Assembly (NCBI GenBank): GCA_039583875.1
Contig: CM077150.1
Location: 188,794,375 to 188,858,374 of the forward strand
Source: Platanthera guangdongensis
Taxonomy: Eukaryota > Streptophyta > Magnoliopsida > Asparagales > Orchidaceae
Length of the DNA: 64,000 bases
Reading direction: 5' to 3'
Shown here in pieces: positions 53,503-64,000 of this stretch. Under the pieces are notes generated by a model. It saw only the letters and a list, made by a program, of their open reading frames with translations. It was not told the DNA's origin and did no database searches. Every line of letters starts with the position of its first letter. Position 1 is the first letter of the stretch. The position numbers and the translations under genes were made by a program.

Positions 53503-54858
53503 ATACATCTCTTGAAAATCCGGGCAAGTGGCGTATTCGTCTTTAATGCGCTCTAACCCTATAACGTGGACTTGCATGGTGGATAACAATAGGGTAAGGC
53601 AGCTAAGAGCATCAACAACGTGATTATCGGACACCTTAAGGTGCTTGAGAGTAAACGTGTATCCTTGCAAGAAGGCTACCCACTTAGCGTGACGCGGACT
53701 GATTCTGTGCTGACCGTTTATGAAGCGCAAAGCTTCATGGTGGGAGAGAATCACAAACTCCTTGGAGAGAAGATAGTGCCTCCAATGATGCAAACAACAC
53801 ACAACAACATAAAACTCTCTATCGTAGTTTGAATAATTCAACTTGGCGCCCACTAACTTCTTACTAAAGTAACTGATCGGGCGACCTTCCAGACTTAAGA
53901 CACCTCTTATTCCCACCCCAGATGCATCACAAGTAAGCTCAAAGACCTTGGTGAAGTCAGGTAGACATAACACCGGTGCCTCGGTCATAAGCTTCTTAAT
54001 ATGTTGGAAGGCAGAAGTGGCGGACTTCGTCCATGTAAACTCACCCTTCTTCATGCAATCACTAATAGGGGTCATAATGCTACTAAAGTCCCGTATGAAA
54101 CGGCGATAGAACGTAGCTAATCCATAAAAACTACGCACCTCCCATATGCTAGTGGGTTCGGGCCAGTCCCTTATCACTTGAACCTTTCCACGGTCAACTC
54201 GTATACCCTCAGTCCCGAATATATAACCTAAGAAATATACCTCAGGATCATTGAACGTGCACTTCTTAAAGTTCAGAAATAATGTCTCCTTCCGCAATGT
54301 GGAAAGAATCACCCGTATGTGGGAGATGTGTTCGGCAACGGTGGTGCTATATACTAGGATATCATCGAAATAAACTACCACAAACTTCCCCATGTATGGC
54401 TAAAAGATGTGTATCATCATCCGGGAGAAGGTGATGGGGGCATTGGATAACCCGAAGGACATCACAAGCCACTCATATAATCCATCCTTAGATTTAAACG
54501 CCATCTTCAACTCATATCCCTCACGGATCCTAATCTGGTGATACCCACTCCGTAAATCTAACTTCGAAAAGATGGTGGCGCCAGATAAGACATCTAAGAG
54601 GTCATCTAATCGCGGGATAGGAAACTGATACTTGATGGTAATCTTGTTGATAACACGGCTATCAACGCACATCCGCCATGTTCTGTCCTTCTTGGGGGCA
54701 AGCATGGCTGGGACAGCACATGGACTCAGACTAGGCCGAATGAACCCCTTCCTTACCAAGTCCTCAATCTGGGTCTGCAGTTCCTCATGGGCAGCGGGAT
54801 GGAGTCTATAATGGGGCTGGTTGGGTAGGGACGAATCGGGGATAAGATCTACCGCATG
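53503..54858 (-). pseudogene. CV4 reverse transcriptase and RNase H
   Basis: RT from about 54780: [34 protein letters not shown] (catalytic Asp), [14 protein letters not shown] and the VVVYFDDILVYS active site. An in-frame TAG at 54400-54402 lies between the last two. RNase H follows with FELTCDASGVGI, DREFYVV and NHVVDALSCL. The frame runs on through the D4 site. RT-RNase H would copy the RNA to DNA; the stop before the FDD motif inactivates it. Confidence 0.85.
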
Positions 54859-55790
54859 CTATATATCCCGAAGCGGTGGTAATGATAAGGGTTGCTCATC
54901 TGGGTAAACGTCCTTATATTCTTCTAACAACACCCGTAGCCCTCGAGGTAAGTCACCCATCACTCCCGCATCAGTCCTCGTGCTCATAAGTACGAGTGCA
55001 AACATTACCCCATCAAGAAACAGATCCTTCACAAAATCTTTCCTACCCACAAGACTCGGCGCCTTTCTCTCAACCGGAACAGTGGTGTCCTTACTTGGAC
55101 CTACAGGCTCCTTTGGAACGGTCGGCCTCAACATAATGACCTTGCTGTTAAATTTAAATTCATACGTTTTGGCTCTCCCAAAGTGTGTCACGTCGCGATC
55201 GTAAAGCCAAGGGCAGCCTAACAACACGTGACAAGCGTCTATAGGGAGTACATCACACCACACGTCATCTGTATAGGACTTGAACGAGAGGGGCACTAGG
55301 CAGCGCTTGGTGACCGGAATGGTAACCTTGTTAATCCAAGCTACCTGATATGGAGTTGGGTGGGGTTGTGTGGTCAGGGCCATACATGTAACGACATTTT
55401 CGAAAATGACGTTCACACAAGTACCACTATCGATGATCAACTTGCACAACTTCTCACCGCTCTTAAAAATCAAGGAAAATATATTTGTCTTCTTCCAGTC
55501 ATCTAGCGGGCGTGGAGTGGTCAAGATACAACACATAACCATAAGGGGGGAGTCGTACTCCAAATCACTAGGGACTCCATCCGGGTCGCTCTCTTCAGCG
55601 GCCTCACAAAGTAGGTCAGCGGGGTCGGTTGCCGAATCTAATATGGCTAAGGCCTTAGAATTAGTTGGGCATTCAAAGGCATAGTGGCCTTGGACACCGC
55701 AAGAATAACACGTTGTATTGGACTTACTAACCTTTCCTATGGGGATAGACTCACTGGAGGGATTCTTAGCATTCCTAGCCGTGATAACTA
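54859..55790 (-). pseudogene. CV4 nucleocapsid knuckle and aspartic protease
   Basis: A knuckle CYSCGVQGHYAFEC lies at about 55668-55712. Protease follows with LIIDSGTCVNVI (DSG) and the flap-side LGCPWLYDRDVTH. A TAG at 54859-54861 separates it from RT in the same frame, and a frameshift separates it from gag. Typical of chromoviruses with fused gag-pol. Confidence 0.8.
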
Positions 55791-56517
55791 CCGATTTAGA
55801 CTCGTTAGACCGAAACTTTCCTTTGTCCTGATATGTGGATGCGGATGTCGTGGACTTTCCTTTTGCCTTGGAATAACGGAAGTGAGCCTTAGAAGGCTCG
55901 CTAAATGTTTTTCAATGTCTAGGGCGGCATTGAAAGTTGTGTTCAAATCCGTATGTCCGTAGCGTAGGAGTTTTCGTTGGATTTCAGAAGATAGTCCCTT
56001 ATGGAATCTAGATAAGGTGACCTCGGGGATCTCTCTAAGATTGCAACGCACCATATGGTCCTTCAACTGTTCGATATATTCAGCTACCGAATTTGAGCCC
56101 TGCCGCACGGTGGCAAGCTCATCGAACATCTGTGTGCGATGGTACACGGGGACGTACTGATCGATCAATAGGTTCTTCATTACGACCCATCCAATAAGTG
56201 GGACGCCGTGCCCGGTTCCTAGCCTATGCTCCTTGTTCAGCCAATAAGTTTTTTCACGATCAGTTAACTTCATCCTGGCAACCTGGACCTTTTGCTGGTC
56301 CATAAGAGTGTGCCACTCGAAGTAGCACTCAATATCCATTACCCAAGTAAGGAAGATCTGGGGATCTCCCAAACCATCATAAGTGGGGGTGTCGATCTTA
56401 ATGGATCTAGTAAGATTAAAGTCACGCTCGGGGCGGTGTTCTCTGTTGAAATCTAAATCTCAGTCTCCTGTGGAGTTCACCCTCGGGGAAGGGGTGATCG
56501 CGCACCTAATTCGCTCC
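55788..56517 (-). pseudogene. CV4 gag, cut by T2
   Basis: Ty3 gag with TPTYDGLGDPQIFLTWVMDI, YFEWH, QMFDELATVRQGSNSVAEYI and LSRFHKGLSSEIQRKL. The N-terminus is open back to about 56517 except one TGA near 56460, where T2 interrupts it; GCTCC (56513-56517) should be the duplication. Frame lost to the nucleocapsid near 55790. Confidence 0.8.
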
Positions 56518-57394
56518 TGCAAACAAAACAACAAGAGAGACAAGGGAAGAACCGACCCAAGGGCTCAGCGGGGAGGACCCACCACACAGCTCGAAGACCT
56601 GAGAGTACTTCGCCTCCTTAGCCACAGGGCGAGCTAAGGCTACCTCAAAAAGCACTAGAGGACCAAGAATCTAGGGAGTATGAGAACATTCCTTCTGAGG
56701 TGCCCCCTTGGGTTCTATTTATAGAATTCTGAAAATGGCCTGCAAATAGCCAACCTCCGCTGTTTTGAATAACTATGTGCAGTCCAACTTGGTCTGCGAA
56801 CAGCGTAGCTCCGCTATTCCAACAAGCTATTCGCACCCATGGGGGAGGGCATCCAGGTAATTTCACCACAGGGCTTCTACCGGGCCCCATCCAGGGATAG
56901 GGAGGTCAGCTCGCCACTAATCTCTTCCCGCGAGAGGCGTGTGCGACCTGGCTCTAGCGGCTCGCCTAATCTTCTTGGGCGAGCGCGAGCTGGGCCATCG
57001 CGACCCTCCTATTCTCCACCGAGGCGGACAGGCGGCCCAGTCGCGTGTAGAGGAGTGGGCTGGCGGCCACTGTGACCTTTAGAGTGGCTCGCAGATCTGG
57101 GCTCGTCGAACCCATCCAAGAATACAGGTTCGATGATTGACGACCGAAAAGCTCTGCTCAACGAATGGCGAACCAAACTCTGCTCGATGAATGACGACCC
57201 AAACTCTGCTCGAAGAATGGCGAGCGAGCGAGAGGGGTGAAGGGGTCAACTCGCGTAGCTCGCCTGCCCGGCCTGGGCGAGAGCGAGCTGGCCTCCTTCT
57301 GCCTGCCCCTCGCATGCTGCTTCGGTGCGGGCCGGGCGAACTGGTTCGCTCGCCTGGCTTGGCGGGCCCGCTCGACAAACACGAGGTTGTACAC
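56518..57394 (-). repeat. T2 3' LTR
   Basis: 877 bp, TGCAAACAAAACAAC...GGTTGTACA; TATA box CTATAAATAG (minus) at 56715-56724. The outer border is inferred from where CV4 gag homology stops. No gene; short frames here are not conserved in T1. Confidence 0.65.
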
Positions 57395-57507
57395 AATCCC
57401 CGATCTTTTTAAGATTGATCAAGCTCGAAAAGAATCATCCAACCCGCATGTTTGGTGAGTGCTATGCTGAGCTGGCATGGAATATTCTGGTGGGTCCCAC
57501 TACCCAG

Positions 57508-57517
57508 CTATAAATAT
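57508..57517 (+). promoter_or_regulatory. TATA box of T2 antisense unit 1
   Basis: CTATAAATAT, 114 bp from the LTR edge, equivalent to 22303-22312 in T1. Confidence 0.5.
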
Positions 57518-58142
57518 ACCACTAAGCCCATGGATGAATCCCTAACTCATCTCGTCTTCTCAAGCGGACTGCAACTACTCTATGCCAGTCAGCGAGGAGG
57601 TGCGAGCACGTCTAGCAGCCGCGGGCTAGAAAACACGGGAGGAGGCCCTCGAGGCCGCCCCTTGGTTGGCGCGTGGGTGTCCCGACCCTCTCTTTAGGCT
57701 GGTAAAAGGAAGGATTGTTAGGCGGTCCCCGACGAATAACTTCCCGGGCTCCAGCTCGACGGCTGGCACCAAGGCCGCTCCCGAGGTATGCGATCCTCCT
57801 TCCTGACTTGCTGCTTCATTTCTGCCCTGTTATCTCATAGGTACTGTTATACAAAGATGAGGGTGATGGGGAGGGGGGGGGGAGGAGGATCGCTCCCCTC
57901 CTTTGTCGACTGAGCGGATCGCTAGCCCCTCGGGTCTGGGTCGTCCACCCCAGAATACCCCTCGGTCGCCAGTTCCCCCCGGACTAGGGAAATCTCTTGC
58001 AGCGTTTGAGGGAGAACCCTTTTAGGGTCGGCCGGGTTATTTCAATCCGTCCGCCGGTATGGAGGGCGTGCCAACCCCTGGTACGCTCACACTTGGCGCT
58101 TGTCTTGTTCTCGCCTATCGCCTCTGAATCTCTTCTTTGCAG
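57518..58142 (+). other. T2 antisense unit 1, probable 5' exon and intron
   Basis: No long frame. ATG at 57530 could open a short exon. A poly-G tract lies at 57868-57882. The intron would end at CTTTGCAG (58142). Confidence 0.4.
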
Positions 58143-58567
58143 GTTACAACGCGATCTCCTCTGAAACTGAGATGAGCGAAGGGTACTCGCCTCCTCCTAA
58201 TATGGAGGGTGTTTCAGATTATCTGGGCGACCCGGCTGATGCGGTGGGGATGAAGAGGCAAGTCACGCGGCTGTTCCAGAAACACACTCTGTTGCTTCAG
58301 GAGATTGTCAAGAGAGTCGACCGGGATAAGGTCGAGACCGAGGCTCGGCTCGCGCCTTTAGAGGGGGATCCATGCGCAGTAGAAGGTGGTGAGGTCACCT
58401 CACCTGGCGTGCATATTATGCGGGACGAGGAGCGTTTGAAGAGTTTCACGGAGCAAGTTATCCTGGCCCAGCAGGAGTTGGTGGCGTTGCGCGATTGCCA
58501 CTATCCTCATGTGCCGCCGCGAACCGGAACGCAACGGCGGGGCAGGTGGAAGTGGATCCAGTATTGA
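58143..58567 (+). CDS. T2 antisense unit 1, last exon (coiled-coil protein)
   Basis: About 141 codons, open: begins GYNAISSETEMSEGYSPPPN, then a charged helical stretch (MKRQVTRLFQKHTLLLQEIV, about residues 36-55), a second one (RLKSFTEQVILAQQELVAL, near residue 105) and a basic tail (TGTQRRGRWKW). T1 has the same exon with the same SPPP and tail (GRGRKW) but frameshifted. No known domain. It lies on the strand opposite pol, between the LTR and antisense unit 2. A small helical, possibly nucleic-acid-binding protein is a guess from charge only. Confidence 0.5.
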
Positions 58568-59108
58568 TCCACCCTCTCTTCCCCTTTGTTCGCGGACTAT
58601 CGCTGGGTCAGGTCGCATCTGCGCTTCGAGTCGACTCGCTTTAGGGGGGGGGCTGCTATTAATTCAAAAACTTATTCAATGTCTGTAACTATGTGCGACT
58701 TTTCTCGCCCGTCTACGGGTCTGGTTTCTGATTTCTGGTGTATGTCATTTTTATCGTGTTGCTGCTTGATACTCTCTGAGGTTGGCATAAATGCACCTGC
58801 GTCCTCCGCTTGTCGCCCTCTCGGGCGAGTGCGGGGCCATAGGATGGACTGGCCCAACCTGCCAACCTGATCTTAGCGGGAGCGGGCCAGGGGGCTCGCC
58901 GGCTGAGAGTCTCCCCAGCTCGCTCAGAGTCCTGGGCGGCTATGGGCCGCAGCTCGCCCGCCCGCTTATCGTGCAGATGCGGGCATGCGTGACCCGCTAC
59001 TGAATGATCTCGGCGGTGCGGTTGCTGGCCGGGAAGTTGAACCGGCAGGCCTGATTTTTGCTAAATGCACTTTTCCCCTTGGCGGAAAATTTCCCGCTCT
59101 TTTTCTCT
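58568..59108. other. T2 spacer between antisense units
   Basis: No gene. Probable 3' end of unit 1 and promoter region of unit 2. Confidence 0.4.
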
Positions 59109-59118
59109 CTATAAATAG
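59109..59118 (+). promoter_or_regulatory. TATA box of T2 antisense unit 2
   Basis: CTATAAATAG followed by GCC, the same 13 bases as in T1, 123 bp before the ATG. Confidence 0.6.
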
Positions 59119-59240
59119 GCCTTGCCGGTTATTGTCCTTCCATCGCTTTTAAGCACTTTCTCCTCTCCTGCTCTTCGCAGAGCCCGGCTAGCGCGCCCCC
59201 TTCTGAGGCTTTCTCGATCGCTCGGCGATCGTTCCGTGGA

Positions 59241-61154
59241 ATGGGTGGCGGCAGCGGCGACGCGGACGGGCGAAGTAAATGTGCCTGGACATTCTTGGAG
59301 CATAACTTACCCCACGCCACTATCTCTGAGCGCGAGTACTTAGACGCTCTCGGCGATCACGTCCCGCCCAGATTCTCGGCGAGACGGCCCGAGGAAGGGG
59401 AGAAGATCAACGATCTCTCCAGGGATGAGCTCTCCATTCTGCTGGCTCACTTTGAGTTGGGTATTCGTCTTCTTCTGTGGCCGGAGGTTCGTCAAGTGTT
59501 GAAGTACTTCGGGGTTGTCATAGGCCAGATGACCCCAAAATCTGTGGCTGTCATGGTAGGGTTTGCCTGCTTTTTACGGGAGGAGAGGGTCGAGTTCAGT
59601 CTCGCAGTTTTTCGCAAATTGTTCTCCTCCCGCGCGAACCGGGACGGGACCGCCTATTTCTCCAGCACTCACCTCAAGGTGCGGGAGACCGTTAATAAGA
59701 GCCACAACTGTCTCAAGAAGTTTTTGTTCGTCAAAGGTGACTTTGGAAACATCCCTTTCTCGCCGGTGCAGCTTAGCGAGGCGAGTTACCGCCCGCCCAG
59801 CCTGGGGGGCCATGAAGCCGACCTGTGGGGGTTCTTTGCAGGGAAGAACTTCGAGGTCGCGTACTTGCGCCGCAACTTGGATAACCTTACCGCTGTCCCA
59901 CCTGGGGGAGGTTAGCCACTCGCCATTGCTCTGCCTCGTTGTTTTGTACTCTAGCTTCACCCTTTCTCTCCTTGGTAGACGAGCGGGACGTTCCCCTTCA
60001 CCCCCCCTACGAGAGTGCCAGGGTCACCTCCAGTGTCCTCGATCAGCTCAGGTCATTGACGCCGCTCAGCGCGACGTCCCGGCGGTCCCTACTAAGAAGC
60101 GGCCGGGCCGCGAACAACCCACTCCCCCGCCCAAGAAGGCGAAGACTGCGAGGGAGCAACCCACCGTGGGCCAAAAAAAGGGCAAGGCCCTGGCGGATCA
60201 ATCGGCTGAGGGTCCCGCCCTCTTGACCGCTTCGACCAGCGAAACCCCCGACGAGGTGGCAGGCACTTCTGGGCCGCCAGACGGGGCGCATGTTGCAGTG
60301 AAGCCGGTGCCGAGAGGGCATCGCAATTTCGGCTATGGCGAGAAATACCTGGATGAGCTCGGCGTCCCGCTTCTGTTATGGGACAAAGAGTCAAATCGCG
60401 CGGTGGTTTCGACCTTGCTGCCGAGTTGGTTGGAGCAGGACACTATCGGCGATGAGGCCTATAACTTCTCATTTAGCCTTTACTCGCGAGAGGACGCCAC
60501 CATTTACGACAAGGAGGCAACGCGTGTGCTGGTGCACGAAAGTGCGCGGGCCCAACTACACGTCCTGGAGCTGGCCCATATGGTTGGGCGGCGCTGCACC
60601 CAGCTGGAGCAGAATGCCACTTCTCTTAAGAAGTTGGCGGACGAGAAGGAGGAGGCCCGCAAACTTGCTCAGGAGGATGCAGATCTCTAGAGGAAGCGGG
60701 CCGACGCGGCCGTGGAGACCCTCGCTCAGTACTTTGGAGGGGTGGTATATCTTTTAGCCCGCGCATACTTCTAGTTGTCGTTTCCTTTCCCAAATCCGTC
60801 CTCCGACCTTCCTCCTTTTCGTACGATGCGGCGACGGCCAGCCGGATGGGTGCCGAGATCGCCACACTCGGTCAGGACAAGTTGGTGCTGGAGGCGCGGG
60901 TGCACGAGCTGGAGGCTACCGCAACCGCCGCTCCGCCAGCCAATAGCAGCTGCCCGCTTGAACATCACTCTGACTACGAGTTGGAGGTGTTGATGCAGAA
61001 GAATGCCGACAGTGCCACGAAGTATGCAATGCAGATGTTGCGTCGCACCGACCTCCTTAAGAGCGTGGGCGTGGGACTCTCGGCGAGCGAGATGGTGCCG
61101 GCGTTGTTCCTTCCTGTGCCGGACCCTGGGGATAAGTCCTACCAGCACCTCTAG
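59241..61154 (+). pseudogene. T2 antisense unit 2: gypsy-type transposon domain protein (PF04195-like)
   Basis: Exon 1 (59241-59910) is fully open: MGGGSGDADGRSKCAWTFLE, then the domain block with ISEREYLDALGDHVP, FSARRPEEGEKI, LLAHFELGIRLLLWPEVRQV and FLREERVEFSLAVFRKLF. A 68-bp GT...AG intron (59911-59978) keeps the frame into ERDVPLHPPYESAR. Near 60030-60060 the frame shifts, then runs open to TAG at 60690 (basic GREQPTPPPKKAKTAREQPT, a possible nuclear signal, then FGYGEKYLDELGVPLL and a coiled coil). A last exon (60846-61154) is coiled-coil and ends DKSYQHL. The domain is known from Tat-lineage elements; no activity is established. The shift and stop make full-length product doubtful. 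Confidence 0.7.
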
Positions 61155-61721
61155 GACTTCCCGCCCAGGATCTCGCATCGCCCTCGCCCCTGCGACTCGC
61201 ATGTTATATGCATATCTGTATATTTTGGTTGTTTGAAACGTAAGCGCGAGCGGTGCCATGACTTTGTGATATTTGTCTATTCCCGTTCTTACAAATGCTT
61301 CTTCGCTCGCGTTGTATGTATGTTTGTTGTTATTGTGCTATGTAAACTCTCCCTTTCTGCACTCGCAGTCATTCAACTTGCATTATGTCGATGAGGTCGC
61401 ACGCCTATGGTTTGGCTTAGGAGTCATTGGGGACCCGATTGGTTGTCTCGCTAGCAGCGACCTGCCCTTGCAGCCTGGTCTCGCTGAGATGACTACTTGC
61501 TCACCAGGAGAAGCAAGTCGGTTCGTCACTCTCCCGAGCCATCGGATTTCTTGCGAGTCGACCCTATCGTAATGTGGCTTGGGTTCTTTCCCCCTTATTG
61601 GTTAGCTTCGCGACTCCAATTACTCATCATTTGGACACCTGGTTCCCCTACTCCTGACACTGCTTTGCGCATCAAGACCTCCCCGTTAGCTGGCGAGTAG
61701 TCGACGTCTTTCCCCGATGAG
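61155..61721. other. T2 spacer before the array
   Basis: No gene; probable 3' end of the antisense transcript. Nothing repetitive is seen until 61722. Confidence 0.4.
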
Positions 61722-63247
61722 TGACATACAGCCCTGCTAGCTCGGTGAGAGCCTGACAGCGAGATTTGCTCGGGGTCCAAGGCTAACGCCATCGAGTGAC
61801 TTCCAGCCCTGCCAGCTAGGTGAGAGCCTGGCAGCGGGATCTGCTCGAGGTCTAAGGATGACACCGAGTGACTTCCAGCCCTGTCAGCCAGGTGAGAGCC
61901 TGACAGCAGGATCTGCTCGGGGTCCAAGGCTAACACCATCGAGTGACTTCCACCCTGCTGGCTAGGTGAGAGCCTGGCAGCGAGATCTGCTCGGGGTCTA
62001 AGGATGACACCGAGTGACTTCCAGCCCTGTCAGCTAGGTGATAGCCTGACAGCGGGATCTGCTCGGGGTCCAAGGCTAATGTCATCGAGTGACTTCAAGC
62101 CCTGCCAGTTAGGTGAGAGCCTGGAAGCGGGATTTGCTCGAGGTCTATGGATGACACCGAGTGATTTCCAGCCCTGTCAGTTAGGTGAGAGCCTGATAGC
62201 GGGATCTGCTCGGGGTCTATGGCTAACGCCATCAAGTGACTTCCAGCCCTACCAGCAAGGTGAGAACCTGGCAGCGGGATCTGCTTGAGGTCTAAGGATG
62301 ACACCGAGTGACTTCCAGCCCTGTCAGCTAGGTGAGAGCCTAACAGCGGGATATGCTCGGGGTCTAAGGCTAACGCCATCGAGTGACTTCCAGCCCTGCC
62401 AGCTAGGTGAGAGCCTGGTAGCGGGATCTGCTCGAGGTCTAAGGATGACACCGAGTGACTTCCAGCCCTGTTAGCTAGGTGAGAACCTGACAACGGGATT
62501 TGCTCAGGGTCCAAGGCTAACGCCATCGAGTGACTTCTAGTCCTGCCAGCTAGGTGAGAGCCTGACAGCGGGATCTACTCGAGGTCTAAGGATGACACCG
62601 AGTGACTACCAGCCCTATCAGCTAGGTGAGAGCTTGACAGCGGGATCTGCTTGGGGTCCAAGGCTAATGCCATCGAGTGACTTCCAGCCCTGCCAGATAG
62701 GTGAGAGCCTGGCAGCGGGATCTGCTCGAGGTCTAAGGATGACACCGAGTGACTTCCAGCCATGTGAGCTAGGTGAGAGCCTGAAAGTGGGATCTGCTCG
62801 GGGTCCAAGGCTAACGCCATCGAGTGACTTCCAGCCCTGCCAGCTAGGTGAGAGCCTGGTAGTAGGATCTGCTCGAGGTCTAAGGATGACATCGAGTGAC
62901 TTCCAGCCCTGTCAGCTAGGTGAGAGCCTGACAGTGGGATTTGCTCGGGGTCCGAGGCTAATGCCATCGAGTAACTTCCAGCCCTGCCAGCTAGGTGAGA
63001 GCCTGGCAGCAGGATCTGCTCGAGGTCTAAGGATGACACTGAGTGACTTCCAGCCCTGTCAGCTAGGTGAGAGCCTGACAGCGGGATCTGCTCGGGGTCT
63101 AAGGCTAACGCCATCGAGTGACTTCCAGCCCTGCCAGCTAGGTGAGAGCCTGACAACGGGATCTGCTCGAGTTCTATGGATGACACCGAGTGACTTCCAG
63201 CCCTGTCATCTAGGTGAGAGCCTGACAGCAGGATCTGCTCGGGGTCC
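61722..63247. repeat. T2 tandem array, 72/75-bp monomers as 147-bp dimers
   Basis: About 21 monomers. Type A (72 bp) has CTGCCAG...CTGGCAG and ends GGATGACACCGAG; type B (75 bp) has CTGTCAG...CTGACAG and ends GCTAACGCCATCGAG. The arms enclose CTAGGTGAGAGC. Types alternate almost strictly, so the true repeat is the dimer. Long open frames on both strands are by-products of the periodicity. Confidence 0.95.
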
Positions 63248-63363
63248 AAATATTCTTCGCTTCTTCATGCAAACTCATCGTGACAGCATTGGCGTGTTAC
63301 AGAACTTTCATTTAAAAACAAAGCACTGCTTACATGTTTCAAGGGAAAAAGCATTTTAAGTCG

Positions 63364-64000
63364 TCACCACTCCAGGTGAGACTCAAGGTCTCGCCCTCCA
63401 TAGTTTGGAGTCGATACCCCCCCCCATCTTAAAGCTTCTTTTACAATAAATGGACCTTCCCAGCTGGGGTTGAGCTTCCCCACGGTTGCCAACCTCCCTA
63501 CTGCATCCACCTTCTTCAACACCAAGTCCCCCTCCATGAATTGCTTGACTCTGACGTGCTTGTCAAAGTACTTGGCCATCCTCCTCTTTACCTCTTCCTG
63601 CCGGACAGCGAAAAGGTCCCACAGTTCTTCCACCATGTCAAGGGAGAGCCACAGATCCTCCTTGTTCTCAGCCTGCCATTCTTCCCTGCCTTCCCTGGCC
63701 GCAACAACTCAAGGTGTCTGAACTTCAAATTCCACGGGGAGCACTGCCTCGCACCCATGAGAGAGTTTGAAGGGGGTCTCCCTAGTAGCTGTATTGGGGG
63801 TGGTTCTCAGGGCCCAAAGAACCGTGGGGAGCTGCTCCAACCAGCTCCCCTTTAGATTTTCTACTTTCTTTTCAGGAGGTTGACAATGATCTTGTTCGCG
63901 GCCTCCACCTGCCCGTTCCTCCTGGGGTGATGGACCGAGGCGAACCTGAGATCGATTACAAGCTGCTCCCATAAACTAGTGAACTCAGCGTTGGCGAACT
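63364..64000 (-). pseudogene. T2 integrase (C-terminal part)
   Basis: Minus strand, entering from the right: FASVHHPRRNGQVEAANKII with the catalytic Glu, a one-base frameshift near 63860, then LKGSWLEQLPTVLWALRTTP and FKLSHGCEAVLPVEFEV, a TGA at 63709-63711, then SLDMVEELWDLFAVRQEEV and GKLNPSWEGPFIVKEAL, with a stop near 63405. Typical Tat integrase. RT and gag should lie right of the window. Pol here is broken at three points while antisense exon 1 is open. Confidence 0.82.

Larger units (their letters stand above)
49571..56517 (-). mobile_element. CV4: decayed chromovirus (Ty3)
   Basis: Minus-strand gag, protease, RT-RNase H, integrase with a chromodomain-like tail, polypurine tract (GAGCAGGGGAGGATTTA, 49690-49706) and about 119 bp of 3' LTR (from 49689 down). 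It is interrupted by D4 (solo LTR) inside pol, S4 in the LTR and T2 in gag. Single in-frame stops break pol in several places. CRM/Reina-like by the [11 protein letters not shown] tail; branch not certain. Confidence 0.85.
56518..64000 (-). mobile_element. T2: Tat-type Ty3 element with antisense genes (3' half)
   Basis: Same order as T1 and better preserved: 3' LTR (57394-56518), polypurine tract, two antisense units (57508-61154), tandem array (61722-63247), integrase (from 63364). Continues beyond the window. Confidence 0.83.

Noticed and set aside
61722..63247. CRISPR-like array
   Set aside because: Units are contiguous tandem monomers without unique spacers, in a plant retrotransposon; no cas genes.
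62095..63359. Long open frames on both strands through the T2 array (up to 255 codons)
   Set aside because: The period is 147 bp, divisible by three, so one stop-free unit makes a long frame. Peptides are pure repeats with no ATG context or domain.

Overview
This is plant nuclear DNA made almost entirely of LTR retrotransposons nested in one another. The evidence is the Ty1/copia and Ty3/gypsy proteins, primer-binding sites complementary to plant initiator tRNA-Met, TG...CA long terminal repeats and 5-bp target-site duplications (TSDs). I see no host gene, rRNA, tRNA or organelle insert. The species cannot be named from the sequence; a large, repeat-rich flowering-plant genome fits. Element labels (A, C, D, S, T, CV) are mine.

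Left nest (1-28062). A Tat-type Ty3 element (T1, minus strand) was hit in its 3' LTR by a Ty3 element with a long LTR (D2). D2 carries a 4.5-kb copia (C2) in its LTR and was interrupted in its leader by a Del/Tekay-like element (D1). D1 was interrupted in its protease by an Athila/Tat-type element (A1, plus strand). The 3' LTR of A1 holds a young, complete copia (C1) with one uninterrupted polyprotein. Both TSD copies are visible for C1 (GGTCT) and C2 (GAGAA). The missing halves of A1, D1 and D2 should lie left of the window.

Centre (28063-49570). A Sirevirus-like LTR fragment (S2) is followed by an internally deleted Del-like element (D3). D3's 3' LTR is cut off against an Athila-type LTR (A2). 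A2 was split by S1, an 8.6-kb Sirevirus-like element (TSD GTAGG) with a gag and an env-like gene but no pol. Next come the 3' end and LTR of another Sirevirus-like element (S3), then the gag and 5' LTR of S4.

Right (49571-64000). A decayed chromovirus (CV4) contains a solo Del-like LTR (D4, TSD GATAG) and S4 in its 3' LTR. Its gag was interrupted by T2, a second copy of the T1 family that runs off the window.

Two themes stand out. First, T1 and T2 both carry, antisense to pol, two extra gene units, each with a TATA box and splice signals, followed by a tandem array whose monomers hold a hairpin with compensating changes. Second, the non-coding parts of at least six LTR families hold self-complementary repeats. 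Examples are a ladder of hairpins with different stems but constant spacers in the Sirevirus-like U5, and a GACACG/CGTGTC dyad shared by Del-like and Athila-type LTRs. All boundaries and identities were read by eye.
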